Source: Oscillospiraceae bacterium (GTDB taxonomy: Bacteria > Bacillota > Clostridia > Oscillospirales > Ruminococcaceae). From it: DNA of 64,000 bases. Position 1 is the stretch's first letter; each line of letters starts with the position of its first letter. Of the stretch, positions 28,401-36,058 are shown piece by piece. The DNA is taken from contig JAGASH010000005.1 in NCBI GenBank assembly GCA_017847835.1, positions 1-64,000 on the forward strand. The letters run 5' to 3'. The translations under genes were made by a program, and so were the position numbers. The notes under the pieces were generated by a model. It made no database searches, was not told the DNA's origin, and saw nothing but the letters and a program-made list of their open reading frames with translations.

Positions 28401-29091
28401 GGATAAGCCCTTTTCCTCTAATGATGTATACCCCTGGAAGAATAATAGAGCTTTATCACTTAATCGTCGTCCTTTTGTTGTAAGAGATTATGAGATAATT
28501 TGGGGCAACAGGCAACTTTCCAATTGCATTAATCTGCTATATAATAATATATTGAATGGGACCTATAAACCTAAAAGTGGCAAAATAGGAATGGTAGTTG
28601 GAAGAATAGCTAATGCTCGCGGGAATGACTTTAATGAGATGGTTGCAGATAGACTAAAAGCATTTCAGGGTCTTTTGATTGATTCAAAGGTGAAAAAAAT
28701 CAATGGCAGGTCCATTGAGCTTTTAAAAGGTCAAACCCTAGGTGATATAGATGTTCTTATAATCAACGAGAAGAAGAAAAGAATCGTTGTGTGCGAAGTA
28801 AAAGATTTCTCTGTGACAAAAAGCCCATATGAGATGTATCAAGAGTATCTTGAAGTATTTTGCGATAAAGGTGATAGACTGTGTTATGTTTCCAAGCATA
28901 AAAGACGAGTTGCTTGGATAAAAGAACATATTTCAGATGTTATTTCTCATTACGGTTTAGAGAATGGTACATGGAGCGTTGGTGAAGTCATGATCGTTAA
29001 TGAGATTATTGTGAGCAATGAGTATTATCACAAGCATCAAAAGATTGTTCTTTTTTCGGACATAACCGAAAAGCTAATCAAGAGCTTGTGA
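25483..29091 (+). CDS. 1,202-residue protein with C-terminal PD-(D/E)XK-like motif; candidate defence nuclease
   Basis: The gene has its own promoter and a GGGGG ribosome site. Most of the protein is of no family I recognise: no signal peptide, membrane helix, Walker motif or helicase motif is visible. Near the C-terminus (about residues 1040-1150) there is a restriction-endonuclease-like pattern: ANARGNDFNEMVADRL (helix with Glu), LGDIDVLIINEKKK (Asp) and RIVVCEVKDFSV (Glu-x-Lys), as in Mrr/NERD-like nucleases. The gene is clearly more AT-rich than its neighbours, stands alone, and lies directly beside a recombinase cassette. These are typical signs of a horizontally acquired single-gene defence or restriction system (inference). 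The large N-terminal part would be the sensor or regulatory portion. An alternative is a DNA-repair or element-maintenance nuclease. Confidence 0.75.
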   Translation: MGYRSSFTGENRTQLENIVYELRNFQIFDLLARISSLNLLPDNQNKSVVLDALTNSLLKREKDEYGVNIISNSRFKRIIQQCMNTGLSMRIDPAEQPFVQRVRFFGNHWLLNGINNDLTYNLQVFIDILFLHNNGFPKDFLNRCNGIVDALLKISTSCCERLGYSNDSVCSNKIDEVLIPDANDFKKLISCVIVDSATLEAKISDEDIPYLYSDFGAENNTKDDPNNYSFFYHPFIKIDTNTSLILNPTMLGVYIISSIIRIAKEYHIFDRLIREYNNCSWNNCREYLSRLGHYPIKTDLFGFFPMDKPDYKESVLNVGNDSLLVVQYLCDDGSNYTLDNFFDLYCGNVDCYEDRAELLITKSRCPSDKVFQIVILSSFGRGIYVGFRTKQCKKSMSISPFGLQCISINERNHKNFLPRYMNAKVIYGKNEFMPYPDINLISMYVSYDYSFYFDDTVNIRNVMLLPDFSYTMDYIIRAINKEDRQLFCAADEIYFREAILVDSFRKIYSSDMKKGLMLINHFANIDIFVCVKEIDTIPSMQAATSIVDMLTYWLGECKELIEKSSFVCDSIEISIAIPKTISPVVSDIDISNKSVQELLSVEILGNTIYVSWSDNVFQSIAVSENSLEYEIISFFIEKLSYFTYMPMDVNAVKDIFTNPLKTKIYKQDLTANPELVPSNLSLRRISAECENLILDEIGQIFTEDSEKRALIDNKKNSEVCNTIVDYLYEKLKTAIFPFDITGVIETIYRDIESQSYWFALHQERYSYNISCYPEKRSEIENEFIEINQFLVSAKFLIEYLIAVPPAGKKLLGELDYEYLLAICAQIIEWAHRGDLFYYKIINNEIRLLGSGRVSFNKTQYNQLRDETHRAHIKRMEIGSDPSSKKYLPKKIIDNITQELDRAFRSDYGYTYSQLYLFHFAVIQYGNELKDEVKCSGKDLFYARITTLTGIEKSVIDLILNDFSIKPRDDFLKPDKPFSSNDVYPWKNNRALSLNRRPFVVRDYEIIWGNRQLSNCINLLYNNILNGTYKPKSGKIGMVVGRIANARGNDFNEMVADRLKAFQGLLIDSKVKKINGRSIELLKGQTLGDIDVLIINEKKKRIVVCEVKDFSVTKSPYEMYQEYLEVFCDKGDRLCYVSKHKRRVAWIKEHISDVISHYGLENGTWSVGEVMIVNEIIVSNEYYHKHQKIVLFSDITEKLIKSL

Positions 29092-29237
29092 TGTCTTGGA
29101 AAAGCGTCGCGGATTTCTCCGTGGCGCTTAAGTCTATAATTCAGACCTATCCTCCCGACCTACCAAGCACAGCCTCCCCCGCAACAACACCTCACCCAAA
29201 CCGCTCTTTTGAGCAGGGAGATGGGGAGCCTTTCGAG

Positions 29238-29275
29238 TGCCTCGACACGCATTTTTGCGCGTTGAGGCATTTTTG
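29238..29275 (+). terminator. Terminator behind the nuclease-like gene
   Basis: TGCCTCGAC pairs with GTTGAGGCA (one G-U pair), with further inner ACGC/GCGC pairing, followed by TTTTTGTTTT. It lies about 150 bases after the stop. Confidence 0.7.
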
Positions 29276-29316
29276 TTTTCTGGGTTTTCTCCCACGAAAA
29301 TATAATATAGCCAATT

Positions 29317-29570
29317 GCGAATTCGACTCTAGTTTCTTCTAGAGGCGAATTTTTTGCCTGAAGATGAAAAATCTATTTCATATAGCATAGCCAAAGAGGA
29401 CGGTTCTACGAACCGTCCTCTTCTGCGTTTTTTGAGATTTTGCACAAGTAAAAAATCTCAAAAAGCCGCTGTTTGTACGTATAACTTAATTTGCAATCGT
29501 CCAATTTCGCCTCTGGTTTTTTCTAGAGGCGATTTTTTATGCCCGAAGATGAAAAATCAATGTAAAAAAC
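29317..29570. repeat. Cluster of hairpins with a ~55-base direct repeat
   Basis: Two imperfect copies share CTAGAGGCGA, a T-run and GAAGATGAAAAATC (about 29,325-29,375 and 29,500-29,560). Each begins with a small hairpin (CTCTAG/CTAGAG; CGCCTCT/AGAGGCG) followed by T's, so each can act as a terminator. Between them are a 13-bp perfect hairpin (29394-29422, AAGAGGACGGTTC) followed by TTTTTT, and a second stem (29427-29465, TTTTTGAGATTTT). A 76-codon frame across it has no ribosome site and is not supported. No gene is seen in 29,092-29,710. Confidence 0.6.
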
Positions 29571-29622
29571 TGATTTCTTCCTGAATTATCAACGCGATAA
29601 TCTTTCATTTTATTCAATAAAT

Positions 29623-29688
29623 TTGCTATAATATATATATATAGAAACAAAGGCGTTTTGGGTTTTTTCGAGCGCCTTTTCTTTTTTA
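29623..29688 (+). promoter_or_regulatory. Promoter and terminator-like leader of the ATP-grasp operon
   Basis: A TATAAT near 29,626 is followed by an AT repeat and then a hairpin (AAAGGCG 29649-29655 with CGCCTTT 29673-29679) and TCTTTTTT. The AAGGAAAG ribosome site of the operon lies just behind. A terminator between promoter and first gene suggests attenuation, or else it is the end of the hairpin cluster. Confidence 0.45.
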
Positions 29689-29710
29689 TAAAGGAAAGAG
29701 ATGAATTTTT

Positions 29711-30421
29711 ATGAACACACCAATTGCAGACGCAGGTGCAATCAATGATCTGCTTGCACGATACGGAGTTAAATTTGGTATTTACAAAAACGGTTCGTTT
29801 AAGGAGCAGCTTTTCCCGTTTGACGCAATCCCGCGTGTGATAACCGCAAAGGATTTCTCCGCAATGGAAAAAGGGCTTGTGCAGCGTGTTGACGCTCTGA
29901 ATTTGTTTTTACAGGACATCTATTCTGACGGCAAAATAATCAGGGACGGCATTATTCCGGAGGATTTTGTCTACATATCAAAGGGTTTTCTGGCACCGTG
30001 CACGGGAATAAAACCACCGAAGTCGATTTACAGTCATATTTCCGGTATTGACCTTGTTCAGGCAAAGGACGGAGAGTGGTATATTCTTGAAGATAATCTG
30101 CGTATTCCGTCGGGTGCAAGCTATCCGCTGATTGCGCGTGAACTTTGTCGAATGGCAAGTCCGTACACCTTTGAAAACAGTCATATTGTGGATAATCGAA
30201 ACTACGCGGCACTCTTACGCGGTGTTATGGATTATGTAAATTGCGGCGGTATAAACGTAATTCTTACGCCTGGAAGGTTCAACGCGGCATATTTCGAGCA
30301 CAGCTATTTCGCGGAGAAAACGGGAGCTGTTCTTGTGCAGAATACCGACCTTTTTGTTGAGGAGAACATTCTGTATATGAAGGACTATCAGGGCGGAAAA
30401 ACGCGTGTTGGCGCTGTTTAG
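29711..30421 (+). pseudogene. Circularly permuted ATP-grasp protein, C-terminal half missing
   Basis: The 236 residues match the first half of the DUF404/DUF407 circularly permuted ATP-grasp family (usual length about 470-550). Matching motifs are YGVKFGIYKNG, FPFDAIPRVI, QRVDALNLFLQDIY, DLVQAKDGEWYILEDNLRIPSG and the later ILTPGRFNAAYFEHSYFA. The frame stops in the middle of the conserved motif that reads DVIYRRxDDxFLDP in full-length members; here it ends GGKTRVGAV then TAG. The part with the second ATP-binding half and catalytic metal ligands is absent. The stop abuts the ribosome site of the next gene, as if a deletion had joined the two. It is probably inactive as a ligase; a separate role of the fragment is possible. 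Confidence 0.7.
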
Positions 30422-30433
30422 AGGTGAATTTCG

Positions 30434-31210
30434 TTGAAACGATTGCGGTTTGAATACAAAACAAGTCTTGAATTTTCGGAAAATGTGACAGGTCATTGCT
30501 TTGCGCTTCGGTGTATACCGTTTTCCGATGAACGACAGACAATTACCGAGGATTTTTGCGAGATAACTCCGAATATGGGTAAACTATGGCACAGCCGCGA
30601 CAGCTTTGGGAATTTGCTCGTCTGCGGAAGAATGGATTTTCCGCACGACAATTTCTCGTTTAAGGTAAGCGGTGTGGCAAATATTGTAAATTCCGGTGAA
30701 ACGGTCGGAGAAGCCGCGCCGTATTATCGGTTCTTTACACCGCTGTCGACTGCGGGAGAAAGAATTACGGCATTTTACGAGTGCTGCAAGCCTTCTTCAA
30801 CGGGAATGCTTTCCCGTGCAATGGAAATCTCGGAAATCCTGTATAACTCAATGACCTATGTTAGAGGCGTCACTGGAACACAAACAACGGCAGAGCAGGC
30901 TATGACTCAGCTTAGCGGTGTATGTCAGGACTATGCGCATATTCTTCTTTCTCTTTTGCGGATTGAGAAGATACCTTGCCGTTATGTTTCGGGACTTGCT
31001 TTTGAGAGCGGGGAAACACACGCTTGGGTTGAAGTGTTTGAAGACGGGCGCTGGACGGGAATTGACCCGACGCAAAACCGTCTTATCGGCGACAGCTATA
31101 TTAAGCTTTGTCACGGTCGCGATTACTCGGATTGCCCGATTGAACGAGGAATATACATAGGAAACGCGCAAAGCGTTCAGACAGTTTTTTCTAAAATGAC
31201 AGAAATATAA
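30434..31210 (+). CDS. Transglutaminase-like cysteine protease
   Basis: The 258-residue protein starts at TTG with GAGGTG seven bases upstream. The N-terminal ~110 residues form the bacterial transglutaminase N domain (RLRFEYKTSLEFSE start). The catalytic triad region is intact: Cys in LSGVCQDYAHILLSLLR, His in GETHAWVEVF, Asp in GIDPTQN. Such proteins occur with circularly permuted ATP-grasp and alpha-E proteins in gene clusters thought to make or trim peptides or amide-linked tags. Here the alpha-E gene is absent and the ATP-grasp gene is truncated. Substrate unknown. Confidence 0.85.
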   Translation: MKRLRFEYKTSLEFSENVTGHCFALRCIPFSDERQTITEDFCEITPNMGKLWHSRDSFGNLLVCGRMDFPHDNFSFKVSGVANIVNSGETVGEAAPYYRFFTPLSTAGERITAFYECCKPSSTGMLSRAMEISEILYNSMTYVRGVTGTQTTAEQAMTQLSGVCQDYAHILLSLLRIEKIPCRYVSGLAFESGETHAWVEVFEDGRWTGIDPTQNRLIGDSYIKLCHGRDYSDCPIERGIYIGNAQSVQTVFSKMTEI

Positions 31211-31223
31211 AGGAGCGGTAAAA

Positions 31224-32168
31224 ATGACAACGGTTATAGCAAGCGCAGGTCTTGCGGTAAACGAACGGATTGAGATACGCAGAAACAGGATTACGGGGAA
31301 AAGTGCCGAAACCCCGTCGGGAAAGCGTGTTTGCATTGTCACGGGAACTCACGGCGACGAGCTTGAAGGGCAGTATGTCTGCGCGGAGCTTGCGAGAATT
31401 CTGAGCGAAAATTTACAGCAGCTTAACGGCATTGTGGATATTTACCCCGCAATAAATCCGCTTGGAATTGACAGCATAACGCGAGGTATCCCGCTTTTTG
31501 ACCTTGATATGAACAGAATTTTCCCGGGAACAGCGGAAGGCACAATGGCTGAGTGTCTTGCAGCGGACATTATTTCGGATATAAGCGGTGCGGATATCTG
31601 CATTGACATTCATTCGAGCAATATCTATCTGAAAGAAATCCCGCAAATCCGAATAAACGAAATCAGTGCCGACGAACTTGTCCCTTACGCGAAAATGCTC
31701 AACTGTGACTTTATCTGGATACATTCCGCGGCAACCGTTCTTGAAAGCACGCTTGCTTACAGCTTAAACGTTACGGGTACAAAGACGCTTGTTGTTGAAA
31801 TGGGCGTTGGAATGAGGATTACAAAGGAATATTGCCGTCAGCTTACCGCGGGCATTTTCAACCTGCTGAAAAATCTCGGAATGTGGACGGGCGATGTAGA
31901 AAAGGTTCGCGAGCCGATTGTTTCGGGAGAAGGTACGGTTGAATTTGTAAACAGCGACGCAGACGGAATTTTCGTACCTTGCGTTGAACATTGGGTTGAT
32001 ATAGAAAAAGGCGAACACATCGGTGATGTAATCAACCCGATAACAGGCGAAACCGTTGAACGGGTGACAGCACCCTGCCGTGGAAAAATCTTCACCTTAC
32101 GCGAATTTCCGATAGTTTACGGCGGTTCGTTGATTGCAAGAATTCTTGGAGGTGAGGGAAATGAATAA
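31224..32168 (+). CDS. AstE/AspA-type zinc deacylase or carboxypeptidase
   Basis: The 314-residue protein belongs to the succinylglutamate desuccinylase/aspartoacylase (M14-like) family. Zinc ligands His43 and Glu46 are in GTHGDELEG, and the third His is in ICIDIHSS. The substrate-carboxylate motif DLDMNRIFPG is present. The C-terminal beta domain (about 225-310) is of the usual type. It is separated from the transglutaminase by 13 bases with an AAAGGAG ribosome site. In this operon it probably removes an acyl group or C-terminal residue from the same unknown peptide-like substrate (inference). Confidence 0.85.
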   Translation: MTTVIASAGLAVNERIEIRRNRITGKSAETPSGKRVCIVTGTHGDELEGQYVCAELARILSENLQQLNGIVDIYPAINPLGIDSITRGIPLFDLDMNRIFPGTAEGTMAECLAADIISDISGADICIDIHSSNIYLKEIPQIRINEISADELVPYAKMLNCDFIWIHSAATVLESTLAYSLNVTGTKTLVVEMGVGMRITKEYCRQLTAGIFNLLKNLGMWTGDVEKVREPIVSGEGTVEFVNSDADGIFVPCVEHWVDIEKGEHIGDVINPITGETVERVTAPCRGKIFTLREFPIVYGGSLIARILGGEGNE

Positions 32169-33087
32169 GCAGGTTGTTTACTCAATTCAGTCACCTTATC
32201 GTCAGCCGATGGACGTTATCGGATTTAAGTTCGGAAAAGGTGAAAAAGCGCTTTGCGTTGTCGGAGCAATGCGAGGAAACGAGGTTCAGCAGATGTATGT
32301 TTGCTCTCAGCTTGTGAGCAGGCTGAAAGAGCTGGAGCGCGACGGGTGTATCTGCGAGGGCAAGGAGATTATGATAATTCCGTGCGTGAATTACTACTCA
32401 ATGAACATCGGCAAGCGTTTCTGGACAATGGACAACACCGACATCAACCGAATGTTTCCGGGCTATGAACTCGGAGAAACAACCCAGCGCATTGCCGACG
32501 GTCTTTTCAAAGAGCTTCAGGGATACACCTACGGTGTGCAGCTTGCAAGTTTTTATCAGCAGGGTGATTTTTTGCCTCACGTCAAGCTGATGAAAACAGG
32601 CTTTACAAGTAACGAGCTGATGAAAGATTTTGGCTTGCCGTATGCGTTTGTGAGAACTCCGCGTCCTTACGATACAACAACGCTGAACTACAATTGGCAG
32701 GTTTGGGGAACAAACGCGTTTTCGCTTTATACAAACGCTACGGATAATCCCGATGAAAATTCCGCAAAAACCGCGGTTGACGCGATAATCAGATTTATGG
32801 TAAAGCGAGGGATATTGAAAACTCGCGTCGGAAGCGGATATTTGACCGAGGTTATCAGCGAGGACAGGCTTTATCAGATACAATCGGCTTCTGCGGGCAT
32901 TTGCAGGAGCTTTGTCAAAACGGGCGACGAGGTAAAATGCGGAGATTTGCTCTGCGAGTTAACCGACCCGTTGGAAGGGTGTGTAATTGCGAAGATTTTT
33001 TCTCCCGTAAACGGAATTGTGTTTTTCCGCTTTAACCGACCGTTGGAGTATGAAAAAAGCGTATTATACAAGATAATACGCTTGTGA
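32161..33087 (+). CDS. AstE/AspA-like paralogue with degenerate zinc site
   Basis: The 308-residue protein starts at ATG (GGAGGTGAGG upstream), overlapping the previous gene by 8 bases. It is clearly homologous to that gene (VGAMRGNEVQQ, then DINRMFPG, same C-terminal domain), but the His of the HxxE zinc motif is Arg38 here, and the DIHSS segment is replaced by QLASFYQQGD. At least two of three zinc ligands are missing while the substrate-binding NR-FPG motif stays. It is therefore probably a pseudoenzyme or regulatory partner of the active paralogue, or uses different metal ligands. Confidence 0.8.
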   Translation: MNKQVVYSIQSPYRQPMDVIGFKFGKGEKALCVVGAMRGNEVQQMYVCSQLVSRLKELERDGCICEGKEIMIIPCVNYYSMNIGKRFWTMDNTDINRMFPGYELGETTQRIADGLFKELQGYTYGVQLASFYQQGDFLPHVKLMKTGFTSNELMKDFGLPYAFVRTPRPYDTTTLNYNWQVWGTNAFSLYTNATDNPDENSAKTAVDAIIRFMVKRGILKTRVGSGYLTEVISEDRLYQIQSASAGICRSFVKTGDEVKCGDLLCELTDPLEGCVIAKIFSPVNGIVFFRFNRPLEYEKSVLYKIIRL

Positions 33088-33092
33088 AAAAG

Positions 33093-33120
33093 TTCAGACC
33101 GACGATTTCTCGACGGTCTG
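33093..33120 (-). terminator. Terminator between convergent operons
   Basis: CAGACCG pairs with CGGTCTG, with an inner CGA/TCG. On the minus strand the hairpin is followed by CTTTTT, so it mainly serves the leftward ABC transporter operon. Confidence 0.65.
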
Positions 33121-33128
33121 ATGATAGA

Positions 33129-33692
33129 TTATAACCTTATAATCTCATCGGCAAGCTGTTCACACTCGGACAAATCGTGCGTCACGAGAACAACAGTCTT
33201 GCCTTTGATTTTTTTCTTTGTATAATCGATAACAATTTGTTTTGTATCGTTGTCAAGACCTTTAAACGGCTCGTCGAGAAACAGAATATCATAATCCGCG
33301 AGAAGTGCTCGTACAAGAGCTGTTCTTCGCTTCATACCGCCCGAAAGCGTTCTTGCGGGTTTTTCTTCACACTCACCCAAGCCGACCGCGCAAAGCTCCT
33401 CATAAACCTGCCTTTTTGTCAGTCGCTTTCCTGTGACAAGCCGGATATTTGCCGAAACCGTGAGGTTTTCGCAAAGTCTGTTCTCCTGAAAAACCGCGCT
33501 GATTTTGTCGCTTTCACGGATTATTTCTCCGCTGTCCGGCTCCAAAAGCCCCATAAGAATATTGAGCAGCGTGCTTTTTCCGCAGCCCGAGGCTCCGATA
33601 ATTGCTGTAGTTTTACCTTGCATAAAATCGTGCGAAAAATCCGTGAGAACTTTGTTTTCGCCGAATGATTTGCAGATTTTTTCAGCTTTCAT
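33129..33692 (-). CDS. ABC transporter ATPase, NitT/TauT type
   Basis: The 187-residue ATPase has Walker A GASGCGKST (33-41), signature LSGGMKRR, Walker B DILFLDEP and the switch His in VLVTHD. It is short, as the usual C-terminal extension of about 50 residues is absent. It is the last gene of a leftward operon with a permease and a lipoprotein, and powers import of a small organic substrate. Substrate not determined; the family carries nitrate, sulfonates, taurine or thiamine precursors. Confidence 0.9.
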   Translation of the reverse strand: MKAEKICKSFGENKVLTDFSHDFMQGKTTAIIGASGCGKSTLLNILMGLLEPDSGEIIRESDKISAVFQENRLCENLTVSANIRLVTGKRLTKRQVYEELCAVGLGECEEKPARTLSGGMKRRTALVRALLADYDILFLDEPFKGLDNDTKQIVIDYTKKKIKGKTVVLVTHDLSECEQLADEIIRL

Positions 33693-33701
33693 CTCGTCAC
33701 C

Positions 33702-34448
33702 TCACATCTTCTCAACACGCTTTTGAACAAGCTTCACCGCGAAAATAAACAGCTTCTCACACAAAAAGCTGAGCAAAATTACAACAAGCGTCCACGCGAA
33801 CAAATCCGCGGTTTCGAGGTAAATCTTTGACATAAAAAGCCGTTCACCGATTGAGCCGTCGGGAATTCCGATGACCTCTGCGGCAACGCCTGATTTCCAC
33901 GAAAGACCGATTGCAAGCCGAGAAGCCGAGCGAAAATAGGGAAGAAGCTGCGAGAGGTAAACACCCGCGAAGCGCCGTCCGACGGGGATTTTGAAAACAT
34001 TTGCCATTTCGCCGAGCTTTTTGTCGAGGTTGTCGATACCTTCGAGCATATTCGAGCAGACAATCGGAACGCAAATCAAAATCGAAACAAGTACAGACAA
34101 GTTTTCCGAGCCCACCCAGAAAAGCGCAAGAATTGTAAACGAGGCAACGGGAATTGACTTCATCGCGGAAATCAAGGGTGAGAAAAGCGTTCTGATAATT
34201 GCGAATTTTCCCGAGAGAACCGCGAGCGCTGTTCCGATAACAAGTCCGAGCAAAAATCCTATCAGAATTCTTGCCATTGAGAATAAAATGCTGCTCCAGA
34301 AATCGGTTGACGGCAAAAGTTCCCATAACCGACAAACCGTGTCAATCGGCGAAACCAGAAGAATTTTGCTGTTTACGCAGACGGAAATTATCTGCCAGAC
34401 AATCAGCCAGAACAGAATGCTTGCAGTTGTTATCAGAGCCTTTTTCAC
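33702..34448 (-). CDS. ABC transporter permease, SsuC/TauC type
   Basis: This 248-residue integral membrane protein has about six helices and the permease coupling motif region (SKSGVAAEVIGIPDGSIGERL, in part). The EAA-type loop and the LVIGTALAVLSGKFA segment are typical of the nitrate/sulfonate/taurine branch. Ten bases separate it from the ATPase gene. It works with the adjacent ATPase and lipoprotein. Confidence 0.88.
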   Translation of the reverse strand: MKKALITTASILFWLIVWQIISVCVNSKILLVSPIDTVCRLWELLPSTDFWSSILFSMARILIGFLLGLVIGTALAVLSGKFAIIRTLFSPLISAMKSIPVASFTILALFWVGSENLSVLVSILICVPIVCSNMLEGIDNLDKKLGEMANVFKIPVGRRFAGVYLSQLLPYFRSASRLAIGLSWKSGVAAEVIGIPDGSIGERLFMSKIYLETADLFAWTLVVILLSFLCEKLFIFAVKLVQKRVEKM

Positions 34449-34509
34449 GGTTTCACCTCCCGAAAAGCCGCGTTTTCCCCCGTGTGATAACGGGGGAATG
34501 CGATTTTAA

Positions 34510-35589
34510 TTACTTTGTGTAGTAGAAATCATCTGCGGGCATTGCTCCGCCGACAGAAGCGGGAAGCTGATCAAAAAGCACCTGCAAATAGCCCGAGAGC
34601 ATTGTTTTCATTTCATCACCCGAAATGCAGACGATATGGCAGTTCGGGATAGCTTTCTTGGCAACGGCTGCGGGAACGATATCATATTTTCCGACAAGCT
34701 CGGCAGCCTCGTCAATATTTTCGTTCACAAACTTAACCGAAGCCGCATAGCGGTTTAAAAACTCCTTTGTTGCTTCGGGATAATTCTCTGCGAATTCTTT
34801 TCTTACAACTACAATTCCCGTGAGAAGGCTGCTTGAAAGGTTCAAATCATCCCAAGCGTCGTTGAGGTCGATTGCAACGCGAACACCTTCGTTTTTCATC
34901 TGAGCGGTTGTAACAAACGGCTGCGGAAGCATAGCAACGCTGTTTTCGTTTGCAAGGAGAGCGGCAAGACACTCAGCGTGCTCGCTCTTCCACTCTATGT
35001 TCACATCGTTTTCAAGACCGTTGCTCTTGATGATAAAATTAAGAGCGTATTCGGGAGTTGCACCCTTGCCTGCGGAGTAGATTGTCTTGCCTTTGAGGTC
35101 AGCTATTGACTTGACAGTATCGCCGTTTTCGCAGAGATAGAGCACTCCGAGCGTATTTACGGCAAGAGCGCTGATTTTGCCTTCGGTTTTCTTGTAGAGA
35201 ACAGCACCGAGGTTTGCGGGAACGCAAGCGATATCAACCTTGCCCTGCGCGATAAGCGGAGAAAGCTCATCGGCAGCAGCTGCGATTGTGAACTCGTATG
35301 GAAGATTTTCCTTCTCGTCATCGTCCATCAGCTTTGTCATACCCATAGCGGTCGGACCTTTGAGAGCGGCAACCTTGATAGCTTCGGGCTGCTTGATTTC
35401 AAGAGCAGAGGAGCTTTCTTCGGAAGAGGTTGTGCTTTCGGTTGAAGAGCTGCTCTCCGAGGAGCTTTCGGTTGTCGAGGAACTTGTCGAGCTTGACGAA
35501 GAGCTTGTAGAGCTGCCCGAGCAAGCGCTGAATGTGAGCGCGCACATTGCCGCCATTAAAACGGCACTCAATCTTTTTTTGATATTCAT
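34510..35589 (-). CDS. ABC transporter substrate-binding lipoprotein (NMT1/THI5-like)
   Basis: The signal peptide ends in the lipobox TFSAC (Cys23). A Ser/Thr/Glu linker (about residues 24-60) follows, then a two-lobed periplasmic-binding fold (AVNTLGVLYLCENG, KGKTIYSAGKGATPEYALNF, LPQPFVTTAQM) of the NMT1/THI5-like, SsuA-like family. It binds the substrate outside the membrane and hands it to the permease. The upstream neighbour is a TM1266-type regulator; the substrate remains unknown. Confidence 0.88.
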   Translation of the reverse strand: MNIKKRLSAVLMAAMCALTFSACSGSSTSSSSSSTSSSTTESSSESSSSTESTTSSEESSSALEIKQPEAIKVAALKGPTAMGMTKLMDDDEKENLPYEFTIAAAADELSPLIAQGKVDIACVPANLGAVLYKKTEGKISALAVNTLGVLYLCENGDTVKSIADLKGKTIYSAGKGATPEYALNFIIKSNGLENDVNIEWKSEHAECLAALLANENSVAMLPQPFVTTAQMKNEGVRVAIDLNDAWDDLNLSSSLLTGIVVVRKEFAENYPEATKEFLNRYAASVKFVNENIDEAAELVGKYDIVPAAVAKKAIPNCHIVCISGDEMKTMLSGYLQVLFDQLPASVGGAMPADDFYYTK

Positions 35590-35613
35590 AGAATATCTCC
35601 TTTCCTTTGGGGT

Positions 35614-35874
35614 TTAACCCGTTTTTTCCTTTGAATATACCGATTTCGAGGTGACGCCTCTGAGCCTGCCGAGTTTTCCTGAAATTGTGGAAATTGTATC
35701 GGCGGGCGCGTCTACGACAACGCTGATAATATTAAGACCGCGTTCGCGATAAGGAAGACCCATTCGTCCCTGAATAAATTTTCCGTATTCGTGTAAAATA
35801 GCGTTCACTGCGGGCACGCTTTCTTCATCGCTGATTATCATTGAAATAATAGCAACACGGTTTTCCTGTTCCAT
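35614..35874 (-). CDS. TM1266-type regulator (iron-only hydrogenase system family)
   Basis: This 86-residue ACT-like protein starts at the ATG with GAAAGGA ten bases upstream; an upstream in-frame TTG lies within that site. Family markers are RVAIISMIISDEESVPAVNAIL, in part, then GRMGLPYRERGLNIISVVVDA and a C-terminal GRLRGVTSKSVYSK. The family is linked by genome context to [FeFe]-hydrogenase maturation genes and is thought to sense small molecules. Here it heads an ABC-transporter operon instead, behind a leader with a terminator. Confidence 0.8.
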   Translation of the reverse strand: MEQENRVAIISMIISDEESVPAVNAILHEYGKFIQGRMGLPYRERGLNIISVVVDAPADTISTISGKLGRLRGVTSKSVYSKEKTG

Positions 35875-35891
35875 AACCTGTCCTTTCAAAC

Positions 35892-35916
35892 AAAAAGCGC
35901 GTCCCGAAAGACGCGC
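35892..35916 (-). terminator. Leader terminator before the TM1266-type gene
   Basis: On the minus strand, GCGCGTC and GACGCGC form a perfect 7-bp stem around TTTCGG, followed by TTTTTG. It lies between the promoter and the first gene, so it is probably a regulated attenuator. Confidence 0.75.
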
Positions 35917-36057
35917 AATTTCACACGAAACAATCCGTCAGCAAGACGAACCGTAAAATATCGTAAAAGGCAAAGTCTTTCGGTTTGATAAATCTCACCG
36001 TCAGTTTTTTTGATAGCGTTCCGTTGAATAAATCTCGGGTTCGGTAAATCATAATTA
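35917..36057 (-). promoter_or_regulatory. Leader RNA of the ABC/TM1266 operon, possible riboswitch
   Basis: About 140 bases of leader between promoter and terminator contain related segments (AGATTTATTCAACGG and AGATTTATCAAACCG; CTGACGG twice) and could fold into alternative structures. It does not match TPP, purine, lysine, SAM or guanidine riboswitches as I know them. Confidence 0.4.
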
Positions 36058-36058
36058 T

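Noticed and set aside
29354..29584. 76-codon frame across the hairpin cluster
   Set aside because: It is built from two copies of a repeat and several perfect hairpins; no ribosome site.
35917..36057. Guanidine, TPP or SAM riboswitch in the TM1266/ABC leader
   Set aside because: The core motifs of these classes are not present; it is kept only as an unclassified leader.
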